From contig JASEVX010000012.1 of the NCBI GenBank assembly GCA_031761405.1, positions 26,087,019 to 26,151,018 on the forward strand: 64,000 nucleotides of DNA, given 5' to 3'. The notes below the pieces were generated by a model that was not told the origin of the DNA, ran no database searches, and saw only the letters and a program-made list of their open reading frames with translations. Source of the stretch: Serripes groenlandicus. Its lineage: Eukaryota; Mollusca; Bivalvia; Cardiida; Cardiidae. Position 1 is the first letter of the stretch; each line of letters begins with the position of its first letter. The position numbers and the translations under genes are program-made. Of the stretch, positions 35,761-44,411 are shown piece after piece.

Positions 35761-36432
35761 AGTAGTAAGGGAGGGTAGACCGGGTCATTTTGCAAATGAC
35801 CCGGTCTACCCTCCTTTGGAGGGTATTTCGTCTCCAAAGGAGGGTAGACCGGGTCATGACCCGGTCTACCCTCCTTTTAAAAGGGATTTAAAGAGTAAAG
35901 GTATGAAGGGGAACTGGGTCATTTAAATAACTCTGTTATTTTGCGGCTGACCCGGTCTACCCTCCTTTGGAAGGAAATTCGTCTCCAAAGGAGGGTAGAC
36001 CGGGTCAGCGGGGAAAAAGGTAAGGGAGGGTAGACCGGGTCAGCCGCAAAAGTTGGACTTAGTCGTTTTTTCAATCTGGAGGGTAGACCGGTCCGGTCTA
36101 CCCTCCTTCGGAAGGTAAATCATCTCCTAAGGAGAGGTAGACTGGGGGATGTCCAAGGAGGGTAGACCGACAGGTCGGTCTAGCTGACCAGTGCATTCCC
36201 CAGTCTACCCCTCCTTAGGAGATGATTTACCTTCCGAAGGAGGGTAGACCGGGCCGGTCTACCCTCCTTGATAGGATAGACCGTGGACTTAGTCGTTTTT
36301 AGGTCTTTTCTGATGTTGGACTTAGTCGTTTTTCAATGACAAATTTGAAAAAGTTGAACTTTCTAAGTATGTGGTATGGCCCTAAAAAGGGCCTTTTTTT
36401 GTTTTTCGGGGTGTTAAAGTCGAGTGGCATTG
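35761..36432. repeat. Left terminal inverted repeat of the Polinton (672 bp)
   Basis: Inverted match to the right end, reaching from AGTAGTAAGG to GGTGTTAAAGTCGAGTGGCA. It contains about 12 copies of GGAGGGTAGACC in both orientations that pair into hairpins, including one right at the tip: GGAGGGTAGACCGGGTCA, then ATTTTGCAAA, then TGACCCGGTCTACCCTCC. Confidence 0.93.
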
Positions 36433-36598
36433 ACATATGTTTTTTCTGGTAAGCTATGTCATATTATGGATTGTTTTTAGGAATATCAAAAAAACCAAAC
36501 ACAAAGATTTATGATTAAATGAACTTTTTATTGAACTATGAACTATGAACTATGAACAGTGAACAACATATTTACAATACAGTTTTTACAATAAATTT
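36433..36598. other. 3' flank of the gene cluster inside the left TIR
   Basis: Short AT-rich stretch with three GAACTAT repeats. It holds the polyadenylation signal listed separately. Confidence 0.5.
36527..36532 (-). terminator. AATAAA polyadenylation signal after the gene cluster
   Basis: AATAAA on the minus strand, about 66 bp past the protease stop codon and the first good signal after the last ORF. It could end a transcript that covers the whole cluster. Confidence 0.6.
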
Positions 36599-37093
36599 TT
36601 ACAATAAAGTTTTTAAAGTCTTTTCATGTATTGTTTTTCCATAAATCTGTTTGAACCAAATGGTTACATTTCGATCGTTTCTGTGATGTTCGGTTGTCCT
36701 AAATGTTTGTTGTAGACATTTCTGTAGATTGTTTCCTCTCGCTACTGCATTCAGTACAAATATACAGTAATATCCACACACTACACCCAACAAACTTTGA
36801 ATAACTTGTTTGTTGTATGTCCATGATGATGAGTTATTGTGGATAAAGCTCATAATTTCTGTGTCGAGTGGTGGTAATCCATATGAATCGAAGTATGTTG
36901 ATTCTCCATTTCTGTTAAAGATCACTGCTATCCAATGTTCACCAGATCTGTCAGATGAGTCTGTATTGACAATGTAAGCTTGTACACTGACTGGTTTTTG
37001 TTTTGGTAATTGATCTTTAGCACAAACTTGTGCATGAAGGTTTTTTATCCAAGTTCCATGATCCAGTATGTATTGTATTTCATGAGTATGCAT
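36599..37093 (-). CDS. PRO: Adenain-like cysteine protease
   Basis: 164 residues, the C48/Ulp1-related adenovirus-type maturation protease found in Polintons. The triad is visible in order: H53 in GEHWIAV, D69 in YFDSYG, and C106 in VVCGYYC, with the oxyanion glutamine Q99 seven residues before the cysteine as in adenain (Q-x6-C). In related viruses this enzyme cuts capsid and core precursors during virion maturation. Candidate cleavage sites in the pVI-like and pX-like proteins of this element fit that role. The ATG overlaps the stop of the preceding ORF by one base (TAATG). It is the last gene of the cluster. The catalytic residues are all present, so it should be active. Confidence 0.92.
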   Translation of the reverse strand: MHTHEIQYILDHGTWIKNLHAQVCAKDQLPKQKPVSVQAYIVNTDSSDRSGEHWIAVIFNRNGESTYFDSYGLPPLDTEIMSFIHNNSSSWTYNKQVIQSLLGVVCGYYCIFVLNAVARGNNLQKCLQQTFRTTEHHRNDRNVTIWFKQIYGKTIHEKTLKTLL

Positions 37094-37548
37094 TACTTTC
37101 CCCAGGCCTGTTTGACTTTCTCACCCCAATGTTCAAACCATGAATCAGGAAACCCATTGATAACATTCTGTTTAATATTCAACCACATTTTGTAGGCTAC
37201 TACAATTTCTGAGTCTTTCAGTACCATTTCTTCTATTACAGGGTACCATTTCTCCATGATCTTGTTTGGATTAATCCTATGCATTGCTGTGGCAACGAAC
37301 ATATCTGTATGATCATGTCTGTCCATGAAGAGGCAAAGTTGATGTTGCATTTGACTTGGATGATCTATGAGACACCCATGACAATTGTTATGTACTTCTT
37401 CAGCGATAAGTGTCTGTAATTCATCTATTATGATTTTTTCAAGAGAATTGTAAATGTCCTTTCTCCTTTTTTCACTGACAGCGGCTGAAGAATATTTCAC
37501 TTTGAAAGCTTCATCTCTAAGTAGAATCGCCAATTCATGACCGGCCAT
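37093..37548 (-). CDS. Conserved Polinton protein with Cys/His motif
   Basis: 151 residues, ATG at 37,546-37,548. The distinctive part is C56-x2-C59 (NNCHGCL), followed by H63, H69 and C72 in a HPSQMQHQLC stretch, which could bind zinc. Around it are two helical, charged regions; the C-terminal one is rich in Trp and Lys. I know similar Cys-His small proteins from metazoan Polinton-type elements, but no function is established. It sits between the major capsid protein and protease and overlaps the protease start by one base, so a late structural or assembly role is a guess from context. Confidence 0.8.
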   Translation of the reverse strand: MAGHELAILLRDEAFKVKYSSAAVSEKRRKDIYNSLEKIIIDELQTLIAEEVHNNCHGCLIDHPSQMQHQLCLFMDRHDHTDMFVATAMHRINPNKIMEKWYPVIEEMVLKDSEIVVAYKMWLNIKQNVINGFPDSWFEHWGEKVKQAWGK

Positions 37549-37586
37549 GATTTCCTTTTTCAGTAATCTGTGATGATTTCTTTTTT

Positions 37587-38894
37587 TCAGTAATCTGTGA
37601 TGATTTCTCTTAAGGCGTTGATTTCTATCTGATTATCGAATTCAGCAAAGACAATAACGTTGATGACTGTAGGAAGTACCACACCAAACTGAAGTTCAAT
37701 TCTGAGGTTCCCTGTTTTTATAGGATGTAGCTGACCTTCTTCACTGCCTTGATCTGCTGTCAGATCGTATCCCCACAATGCAAAGCCATTCTCGAACTCA
37801 TTTTTAGTTATGCCAAATGATTTATTAGCGCCAATAGCCGAGACAGCCTGGTGTAGCGACAGGTATGACTTAAGAAAAAGGCCATGTTCGAAATCAGGTT
37901 CAAATGGTCTGTTATGAATACTATGACCGTTACATGAAACATTTAGTTTACACAGATTAAAGTGTAAAAATCGGAATGGATTTTGTGCATAAGCCCCATT
38001 AAAAGCATCATTTCGTACCATACCAATGAAAATACGTTTTGGTAATTGTCCTCGAAACAAATGATCTTCAACTTTAGACTGAAGACCAGTTCCGACTGTA
38101 AACGTTTTAACTTCAACTCTACGAATTGGTATTTTCATGTTTTGCTGTGCAATGACTTGATTTAAATCATTTGCAATGACTGGTAATATTTCGACATTTC
38201 TTACATTGAAACTAACTGTTTCAAACACAACTTTTGCTGCCGGTGCCCCGGCAGCACCTGTAAGACAAAAAGTTGTTGAAGATCTATTTAGTCTTAATCG
38301 CATTTCAATACCATTTGGTAAATATTTTTCTTGATGAAACATATCAAGATGAATTCGTCCACACAACTCTGTGGATTTGCTTTCTGTTATTTCAGCTATT
38401 CTTTTTACTAATCCTTCGTTGGCACCATCATGAGTTAATACATTGAGTGATCCAGCAGTGTCTTTAATCCAAAGATCACTCGAAGCTAGATGCGTGACTT
38501 TACTATCAGTATTGTATGACAGAAGATTTTCAATATATGCTCTGTACGGGTATGTGTCCATATTACTGCTAACCAATTTATTGTTTAAATACAGGTCAAT
38601 ACTGCTAAACATACTGTGAAGAAAATTGTTTGTTGGGGCGACGTTACTATCTGCTTCTAAGTTAGTACCATCTGCTTGTGTAATTTTGAATTTAACATAC
38701 AAATAAGACTGTGACAAATCTGTCCAACACTCTGTCTGAGATGGAATAATGAATTCTATCGGTGAATTGTTTCCTAAAGATGCTACAGGAAAATGCTCAA
38801 CCCATTGACTTTCTTGCATTGTTGTCATCGTTGGTGGTACAGACAGAACATCAAGTTCTGATTTACTACATTCACAAGATCCACTTTGCATCAT
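37587..38894 (-). CDS. MCP: Major capsid protein (double jelly-roll, F54H12.2-like)
   Basis: 435 residues, starting at the first of two ATGs (MMQSG). It matches the family often labelled F54H12.2-like in animal genomes, which is the Polinton major capsid protein. Typical stretches are TNNFLHSMFSSIDLYLNN (about 85-105), TYPYRAYIENLLSY (about 112-126), PIRRVEVKTFTVGTG and GQLPKRIFIG in the middle, NDAFNGAYAQNPF, and VINVIVFAEFDNQIEIN near the C terminus. The protein should form trimeric capsomers of an icosahedral shell. A 27-bp direct repeat (37,561-37,581 and 37,588-37,608) duplicates the last codons and the stop just after the real stop, in frame. Intact and full length for this subgroup. 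Confidence 0.9.
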   Translation of the reverse strand: MMQSGSCECSKSELDVLSVPPTMTTMQESQWVEHFPVASLGNNSPIEFIIPSQTECWTDLSQSYLYVKFKITQADGTNLEADSNVAPTNNFLHSMFSSIDLYLNNKLVSSNMDTYPYRAYIENLLSYNTDSKVTHLASSDLWIKDTAGSLNVLTHDGANEGLVKRIAEITESKSTELCGRIHLDMFHQEKYLPNGIEMRLRLNRSSTTFCLTGAAGAPAAKVVFETVSFNVRNVEILPVIANDLNQVIAQQNMKIPIRRVEVKTFTVGTGLQSKVEDHLFRGQLPKRIFIGMVRNDAFNGAYAQNPFRFLHFNLCKLNVSCNGHSIHNRPFEPDFEHGLFLKSYLSLHQAVSAIGANKSFGITKNEFENGFALWGYDLTADQGSEEGQLHPIKTGNLRIELQFGVVLPTVINVIVFAEFDNQIEINALREIITDY

Positions 38895-38911
38895 TTTTAA
38901 TACTGGTTTCT

Positions 38912-39292
38912 TTAATCAAACACGTCTAAAGTTCTAGGTTTACTGTAATGTTTCTTATGTCTCTTTGAAACGATCTTACCCCTATGAGTTCGAGACTTTA
39001 AATGACGAGACTGTCTCGTTTTAGGCTTATTTATTCCACCTATAAGATTCTGTGCCAGATCTTTTACTGATTCTTTTCCACGCGATATCAATACAGCTTT
39101 TGGATTTTTTCCATGTAAGAAAATATCTTGAGCTGCACCTATTCCTTGTTTAATACCCTCCTTCTTTAAAGCATTCAATCCAGATTTGACTAAAGGTTTT
39201 AGTAGTGGTGTAACAGTTCTGAGTGCTGATTTAAATAATGAACCTAGTCCATACCCATACTGGTGTTTTACACCTCTATATACAGGCATCAT
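38912..39292 (-). CDS. pVI-like minor virion protein
   Basis: 126 residues. The N-terminal part is glycine-rich (YGYGLGSLF, 12-20) and followed by a long amphipathic segment (about 18-60), then GKNPKAVLISRGKES. The last third is very basic (KTRQSRHLKSRTHRG). This arrangement resembles the membrane-active/DNA-binding protein VI of adenoviruses and its counterparts in Polinton-type elements. L83-I-G-G86 followed by I87 fits the adenain-type consensus (M/I/L)xGG-x and may be a maturation site. It lies 17 bp before the MCP start. Assignment is by pattern and position, not by a search. Confidence 0.7.
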   Translation of the reverse strand: MMPVYRGVKHQYGYGLGSLFKSALRTVTPLLKPLVKSGLNALKKEGIKQGIGAAQDIFLHGKNPKAVLISRGKESVKDLAQNLIGGINKPKTRQSRHLKSRTHRGKIVSKRHKKHYSKPRTLDVFD

Positions 39293-39318
39293 TTTTTTGG
39301 TATTGGTTAACCCACACT

Positions 39319-40206
39319 TTAGCGAACCTGTCTGAAATGTAACTTTGCGATTGTCTTGCCAATAACAAAATGAACAGGATAACCAGAATCACCAGTTATA
39401 TTGATATGAATTGTATCGAATTCCGATTTTGAGACAGGGACATAATGTAAATTCATTATCTCATGATTGATATGTTGACTATCATTATTTTCATCAGAAT
39501 TGGATGTTTTGAATGGAACGACACGAAGTATAGGGGCTAATGTATCACCAACGATAGAGTATTCAACAATATCTGAATAGATAAACAAATGATTATATCC
39601 TGCATCAATGTTTGCACTGTACTTGAACATTTGTAAACTATTTTTCCCCGGATAGATTGTATTGCCCTTGAATTCTGGTGAACCACCGAATTTTAAAAAC
39701 AATGATGGATGAAGTTTTATCCCTGTTTTAATAATTTTAGTAAATCCAAGTTTTGGACGTTTTGTTCTTTTTGAATATTCGATAATCAAAGCAGATTGAT
39801 TTTTTGATAGTATGTCACCTATCATGTTTTGTATTATTTCATTTATAACATTCAACACATGTGATGGTGATGTGTAAGACCCCGCAGCAAAAGTGAATTT
39901 CATTGACCACTTGTTTGGTACTTTTGAACTGTCATAGTCTATTGGTAATACTGGTGGCAATTTCTTAGTAGATTTAACAAGTAGTTTTTGAAATGCTACA
40001 TCACGTGTGATTATTTCAAATTCTGCTTCTTTCTCAGATATGTTTAAAAATTGTGACGGTGTAATTAGTTGAACTAATGCAACTTCCCATTGTTCTTTTC
40101 CAATATGAATTGTTTTCGGTAACTTGACTTTAAAACAACATTGTGTATTACTTGGAAAGTAATCCATAGAACTGTCACTCGGTAATGTAAGATAAAATGA
40201 ATTCAT
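39319..40206 (-). CDS. mCP: Minor capsid protein (penton-like, jelly-roll)
   Basis: 295 residues. The start, MNSFYLTLPSDSSMDYFPSN, followed by a region with KLPKTIHIGKEQWEVALVQ, is the characteristic opening of the Polinton penton/minor capsid protein. The rest is beta-rich, ending in GDSGYPVHFVIGKTIAKLHF. In relatives it forms the pentameric vertices of the capsid. The ATG overlaps the stop of the upstream membrane protein by 4 bp (ATGA). No stop or frameshift. Confidence 0.82.
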   Translation of the reverse strand: MNSFYLTLPSDSSMDYFPSNTQCCFKVKLPKTIHIGKEQWEVALVQLITPSQFLNISEKEAEFEIITRDVAFQKLLVKSTKKLPPVLPIDYDSSKVPNKWSMKFTFAAGSYTSPSHVLNVINEIIQNMIGDILSKNQSALIIEYSKRTKRPKLGFTKIIKTGIKLHPSLFLKFGGSPEFKGNTIYPGKNSLQMFKYSANIDAGYNHLFIYSDIVEYSIVGDTLAPILRVVPFKTSNSDENNDSQHINHEIMNLHYVPVSKSEFDTIHINITGDSGYPVHFVIGKTIAKLHFRQVR

Positions 40207-40511
40207 CTTTTACCATCAATAAGATCAAACGTCTGTTTACCCTGTTTTGTATATTTCAAACCTGGTGATGGTAGAATATAACCTAATGAACTACTTAAAA
40301 GAATTAACCACAATTCGTGATTTTCTGTTCTAAGACTGAGATGTATTATGGACGTTACAATGATTGTATAAATAACAATGATTTGTGAAATGTACGTGAA
40401 CTGATTTTTAGGAACACGATTTCCACAGCAATTATACGGTGTTGATCGACTATCGTCGATACTTTCTGTTCCAACTTCAATGTTAGACTGTGAACGCTTG
40501 TCTAGCGTCAT
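40203..40511 (-). CDS. Conserved two-TM Polinton protein
   Basis: 102 residues. A polar N-terminal part with CC at 28-29 (YNCCGNRVPKNQ) precedes two hydrophobic segments (about 39-60 and 67-81), and the second ends in LGYILPSPGLK. Small proteins with this CCG...VPK...LLSS.LGYILP.P pattern recur in animal Polinton-type elements. The function is unknown; membrane insertion is likely. It overlaps both neighbours by 4 bp (integrase stop and penton start). Confidence 0.78.
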   Translation of the reverse strand: MTLDKRSQSNIEVGTESIDDSRSTPYNCCGNRVPKNQFTYISQIIVIYTIIVTSIIHLSLRTENHELWLILLSSSLGYILPSPGLKYTKQGKQTFDLIDGKR

Positions 40512-41632
40512 GACTTTTTATTAACAAGATATGATTCTGGAATCCAACTTTGAAATTTGGTAGGATATCCTTTCCAATTAACCTTTATCTCTCTGACTAT
40601 TTTTTTACCTTTACGTCTTGTTCGCTTTGCAAGAACTGAATCAATTTCATAGATTTCATCATCTTTTATGAATTGTAATTCAGGTTCATAAAAAGTGCCC
40701 AAGATTTGCTCACCGTCTAAATCTTTAACGACATATGTTACTGGAGAAGTTGATTTATTTACATGTACAATTTCAAATAATTCCTGTGTCCAGTTAGGAA
40801 GATAACCTTTTTCAAATGTTCGTTTTGTTTTGTTAATTCGTACACGGTTTCCTATCTTGAATTTTGCTTTTTTATTTGAAACGGGGTTCTGAGGGTACAG
40901 ATTCTCTGAAATTTCAGCTTCATTAGTTTGATTAACAGATGCAGGATTTGATTTGATACTTCTGTGAAAAGTATTATTGTAATTGTTTACTAATTTTTCC
41001 AGAATATCAATGTAACGCTTTGTTTTCATGTGAGTGAAATATTTCCACATACGTGTTTTCAAAGTTCTTTGAAATCTTTCAACAATACTCGCTTTTGTTT
41101 CAGGGTTTTCAGTGGTAAAAAAATGAATACGATTTCGTTTTAACCATTGTTGAAATTCTTTGTTTTTGAATTCCGTACCTTTATCCGTTTGCAAAGAAAT
41201 CGGGGTTCTTTTTGATTTCTGAAGTATGGATTGAAATGCAACAATTAACGTTTTACCAGTTTTATTTGGAATAGGAACAACCCAGGAAAACTTAGAAAAT
41301 ACATCAATAACACAAAGTAAATACTTTTTGTTGTCATTTTGTTTAGCTAAATGTTGCATGTCTGCTAAATCAGCTTGCCATTGTTGATCAATACCAGACA
41401 CAATAGTTCTACGTCTTTTGAAACGTCTTCGTATAGGTTTATGTAAAGTAAATGTTGTTTCTCCTTGTAACCATTCCCTTACATCCTGATATTTCACACC
41501 CTTCAAAACGTACTTAGCAGCATGATACAGCTGCTTAATACTAGAATAGGCTACAGAACTATTTATGTTGTAATACAATTTTCTTAAAACGAAATCAAGT
41601 TTTTGATGCTTCTTCTTTAGTATGATTCCCAT
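40508..41632 (-). CDS. INT: Retrovirus-type integrase with C-terminal chromodomain
   Basis: 374 residues. The DDE core is complete: D88 in WQADLADM, D150 in QTDKGTEF and E185 in SIVERFQRTLK, with 34 residues between the second and third. After the core comes an SH3/Tudor-like basic region (about 256-322, KFKIGNRVRINK) and a chromodomain (about 328-372, with VNWKGYP and W363). The enzyme joins the AGT/ACT ends to target DNA and makes the 6-bp duplication; the chromodomain could steer insertion to marked chromatin such as heterochromatic repeats. No zinc-binding HHCC head is evident. Its start overlaps the previous ORF by 16 bp. All catalytic residues are intact. Confidence 0.95.
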   Translation of the reverse strand: MGIILKKKHQKLDFVLRKLYYNINSSVAYSSIKQLYHAAKYVLKGVKYQDVREWLQGETTFTLHKPIRRRFKRRRTIVSGIDQQWQADLADMQHLAKQNDNKKYLLCVIDVFSKFSWVVPIPNKTGKTLIVAFQSILQKSKRTPISLQTDKGTEFKNKEFQQWLKRNRIHFFTTENPETKASIVERFQRTLKTRMWKYFTHMKTKRYIDILEKLVNNYNNTFHRSIKSNPASVNQTNEAEISENLYPQNPVSNKKAKFKIGNRVRINKTKRTFEKGYLPNWTQELFEIVHVNKSTSPVTYVVKDLDGEQILGTFYEPELQFIKDDEIYEIDSVLAKRTRRKGKKIVREIKVNWKGYPTKFQSWIPESYLVNKKS

Positions 41633-42483
41633 GTCTGACGTTTTGAAGTACTTGCTTCTTGTTTTATAGGGGTAGTTAATTCTTTTCTGTAGAATTCCCT
41701 AAGACGATCTCTTTCACCAGCTTGTGTGTAGGGTGTCATTGCTCGAACTTGTTTTTTCATTTTTGCAGATGATGGCAATTTCTTAGGGGTACTGTAATCA
41801 TCAGCAAAATGAACTTCGTTTTTCATTTTTGCAGATGGTGGTGATTTTTTAGAGGTACTGTAATCATCAGATTCACTTTCGTCGGCTTTATCATCATGTA
41901 TGTTTTGTTTGTGCATCCATTTCCATCTTGCTTGATTACCAATAACTTCTTGTGGTACGTTACTTTCATGTAAAGCCTTTGAAAAAGTTTCCCAGCCTCT
42001 TGGTTCAATACCTTTTCTAAGTCTTAATGAATCATTGATTAAATCAATGATATTTGAGCCAGGAAGTCGTTTACCTTTGTATGAAACAACACCGTGATTG
42101 TCCCAAACAAGATTTTCATTATCTTTGACCATGTTTAAAAGTAATTCAGCTTTCCTTTGCATGGTTTTAGGAACGCTTTGTAATATTCGGTCATGCATTG
42201 AACTAGATTCAGGATTTGATGGGGTAGTTGTATGTTGTTGTGATGGTTGTGACCATGATTGAGCCTTTTTCAATGAGTTCTGTAACTTGAATAAAGTTTC
42301 ACCGTACTTTTGCGCCTTTTCTGTTTCTGACATATCTGACGTTTCCAATATACCCGACATCTTATTTTGTAGATGTACTACATCTGCTACTTGTGGATTT
42401 GGTGGTAATCGAGGTCTTTGTTTTTGACGTTTCATATCCTCTAAGATTTGATAAGGTACAATAACCATTTTTCTGACTGACAT
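41617..42483 (-). CDS. Conserved Polinton protein of unknown function
   Basis: 288 residues. It has the pattern of a widespread metazoan Polinton protein: VIVPYQILEDM at the N terminus, SETEKAQKYGETL (about 52-64), and a central domain VPKTMQRKAELLLNMV ... VVSYKGKRLPGSNIIDLIND (about 104-151) with GWETF after it. The C terminus is low complexity and holds a tandem 20-residue repeat (DDYSTSKKSPPSAKM / DDYSTPKKLPSSAKM). No enzymatic motif is seen. Position among capsid genes suggests a virion component; this is inference. Confidence 0.8.
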   Translation of the reverse strand: MSVRKMVIVPYQILEDMKRQKQRPRLPPNPQVADVVHLQNKMSGILETSDMSETEKAQKYGETLFKLQNSLKKAQSWSQPSQQHTTTPSNPESSSMHDRILQSVPKTMQRKAELLLNMVKDNENLVWDNHGVVSYKGKRLPGSNIIDLINDSLRLRKGIEPRGWETFSKALHESNVPQEVIGNQARWKWMHKQNIHDDKADESESDDYSTSKKSPPSAKMKNEVHFADDYSTPKKLPSSAKMKKQVRAMTPYTQAGERDRLREFYRKELTTPIKQEASTSKRQTWESY

Positions 42484-42488
42484 TGTTC

Positions 42489-42854
42489 TTACAGTGATTT
42501 CAGCATACCACCAAGTCCCCCGATAACAGCTTTTCCTAACAATGGTAATAAGGCTCCTGCAAGCAACGGTAGAAATCCTCCTTTTTGGTTAAGAATTCGT
42601 TTCTTTTTCTTAATGGAAACCGATTTCGATGCAATTTGTCTGAGTTGTTGACGGATTGGATGTAACTTAGTCTTATGAGCCTTGGTCAGATGAACATTGC
42701 CTTTTAAAACGTTGTGACAACATTCCGAAACACAATCAATGACAGGACGATTAGCTGCGTTTATTAGCTTTTTTCTCACGTTGTGTGGTGACTGTATCAT
42801 GGCCATTACCATTGATCCATGTTTTCTAATGAGTGGTGATTTCTGTTTACCCAT
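42489..42854 (-). CDS. pX-like basic core protein
   Basis: 121 residues. A basic centre (SIKKKKRILNQ, 80-90) runs into KGGFLPLLAGALLPLLGKAV (91-110) and a glycine/hydrophobic end. The KGGFLP-type motif after a Lys-rich run is the hallmark of the small core protein that adintovirus/Polinton studies compare with adenovirus protein X. C41, C45 and C46 form a small cysteine cluster. I111-G-G-L114 followed by G115 fits the adenain consensus (M/I/L)xGx-G. Likely DNA-condensing in the virion. Confidence 0.72.
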   Translation of the reverse strand: MGKQKSPLIRKHGSMVMAMIQSPHNVRKKLINAANRPVIDCVSECCHNVLKGNVHLTKAHKTKLHPIRQQLRQIASKSVSIKKKKRILNQKGGFLPLLAGALLPLLGKAVIGGLGGMLKSL

Positions 42855-42889
42855 GTTGACACTATCTCTGTCTAAAGTGAAATGATCTA

Positions 42890-42895
42890 TTTATT
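42890..42895 (-). terminator. Possible AATAAA signal between ORFs
   Basis: AATAAA on the minus strand, 16 bp after the stop of the 236-residue ORF. If used it would split the cluster into separate transcripts. It may also serve as an AT-rich upstream element for the pX-like ORF. Confidence 0.3.
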
Positions 42896-42910
42896 TTCAT
42901 TGCAATACTT

Positions 42911-43621
42911 TTATGCAAATCGTGAATACAAAGCACCTAAAGCTGTTCTTGCGGATGATGAAAGTGGTACAGTTGTCAGTGGTGAAAATGGTGCAATATC
43001 GTACAAGTCTGAAGCACGGGATGCTGTGTATGGAGGCGAACCAAGTCCACTTGAAGAAGGAATAGATTGAAACTGTATTTGTTTACGTGGTGTCACATTT
43101 TTATTGTCTTTTAGTCTGTTTTGACTTCTGGGTGTTTTTTTCTTCAAATCTTTTTTCTTGGTTTTGTTTTTTGTTTTATTTCTGGGGGGTTTTCTCATTG
43201 TAATAAATCTTTCATCGATGACAAATCGGTCATTTCTTTTTTTGGACGGCTTTTTCCTTTGTTTGTCAACACCAAATTTACGAGCTGTCTTTTCTCCGTC
43301 CCATCGTAACAAACTTCTGATTATAACACCACCAAGAAACCCTCCTCCACCAGGTTTAAGAATGATTTTTCGCTTGACTTCTTCATCAATCTCAGGGTTG
43401 GCTAACTTATGTATGTCATCTTTATGTTTCGTCATGTATGTAACCGTCTGTTTCGGTAATTTGATTTTATAACCAACAATGTTTTTAGCAGCCAAAGTAA
43501 ACCATTTTAATATTTCTTTTAACCCTGCTTTGAGTAAAGCTTCTCTGGCATGTTTGTTGGTTTCATGACTTAGGTTTTGTAAGGCCTGAATCACTGACTT
43601 TGAAGTGTGTGGTATAGCCAT
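42911..43621 (-). CDS. Basic Polinton protein with GGGGFLGG motif
   Basis: 236 residues. The N-terminal domain (about 1-105) has NKHAREALLKAGLKEILKW, LPKQTVTYMTKHKDDIHKLA and ends in IILKPGGGGFLGGVIIRSLL. A long Lys/Arg-rich stretch (about 113-185) and a Ser/Pro tail follow. The KPGGGGFLGG element echoes the KGGFLP motif of the neighbouring pX-like protein, so the two may be related virion/core proteins. Function is inferred from base richness and context only. Confidence 0.75.
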   Translation of the reverse strand: MAIPHTSKSVIQALQNLSHETNKHAREALLKAGLKEILKWFTLAAKNIVGYKIKLPKQTVTYMTKHKDDIHKLANPEIDEEVKRKIILKPGGGGFLGGVIIRSLLRWDGEKTARKFGVDKQRKKPSKKRNDRFVIDERFITMRKPPRNKTKNKTKKKDLKKKTPRSQNRLKDNKNVTPRKQIQFQSIPSSSGLGSPPYTASRASDLYDIAPFSPLTTVPLSSSARTALGALYSRFA

Positions 43622-43678
43622 GTTAACACAAAGACCTGATCAAGATAAATGAATGTTGATCTTCTCATCATAAGTGTT

Positions 43679-44344
43679 TTATAGTGGAGAATAAACAATA
43701 GGTCCACGATCTTCATTTTGTGTAAACCATCTGTGAAATATATCCGTTCTTAGTTTCATCTCCTTTTGAGTACGAGAATGAAAATCAATCACCAAATACC
43801 CATGATCTTTAGATGTAGCATCTTGGTAGGCCATTATCAAATGAGGTGCTTGCATTTGATTTGCCAAAGTCTTTATTTGATTCTTATCACGTACATTTTG
43901 AAACAAGATCATGTATTTTGAATTCAAACTAATGGTTCGACTCGACTTGGACTGCTGAAACATGTTTTGTGTGATATAAATCACACTTGCATTCCTATGA
44001 TGACCTTTTCTTGTAAACCATAACTTGATTTTATCTTCATCTTTTTCCCCTAACATGTCATCAAAGACAACTAAATGTGGAATGTCAACATCACTTACAA
44101 TTTCATTTTCATCGTCGGGGATACCTTCAATGAATTTCATGATTTCGAATTTCTCTTGCATAACATTGTAAGCATGTTGCCATTCTTTGTAACACCATAC
44201 CACTTTTTCTGGTACAATGTTGAACAGATCATTTCTATATTCAATCAGTTTATGAACGAATTCTGTTTTTCCACATCCACTAGGTCCTGTGATATACATA
44301 TTACAGGGATGTTGAAATAATATGGACTGAATATCGGCATCCAT
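43679..44344 (-). CDS. ATP: A32/FtsK-like DNA-packaging ATPase
   Basis: 221 residues. Walker A is GPSGCGKT at 20-27 and Walker B is HLVVFDDML with D95-D96, followed by a YITQN motif (about 118-126) as in FtsK-HerA/A32 packaging ATPases. The protein should pump genome DNA into the capsid. It is the first ORF of the cluster, 68 bp downstream of a TATA box. Length is normal for a Polinton ATPase and all motifs are intact. Confidence 0.94.
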   Translation of the reverse strand: MDADIQSILFQHPCNMYITGPSGCGKTEFVHKLIEYRNDLFNIVPEKVVWCYKEWQHAYNVMQEKFEIMKFIEGIPDDENEIVSDVDIPHLVVFDDMLGEKDEDKIKLWFTRKGHHRNASVIYITQNMFQQSKSSRTISLNSKYMILFQNVRDKNQIKTLANQMQAPHLIMAYQDATSKDHGYLVIDFHSRTQKEMKLRTDIFHRWFTQNEDRGPIVYSPL

Positions 44345-44400
44345 GTTAACTCTTTAAAGGCCTGAGAAGAAATAACAACACAAGAATCAAGTTATCTTAT

Positions 44401-44406
44401 TTTATT
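44401..44406 (-). terminator. AATAAA signal of the vanished PolB gene
   Basis: AATAAA on the minus strand 39 bp past the PolB relic stop. It overlaps the promoter area of the cluster downstream. Confidence 0.5.
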
Positions 44407-44411
44407 CACAT

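Noticed and set aside
42882..43472. Plus-strand frames opposite the 236-residue Polinton ORF
   Set aside because: They are complements of a Lys-rich coding region (Phe/Leu-rich shadows) with no homology or signals.
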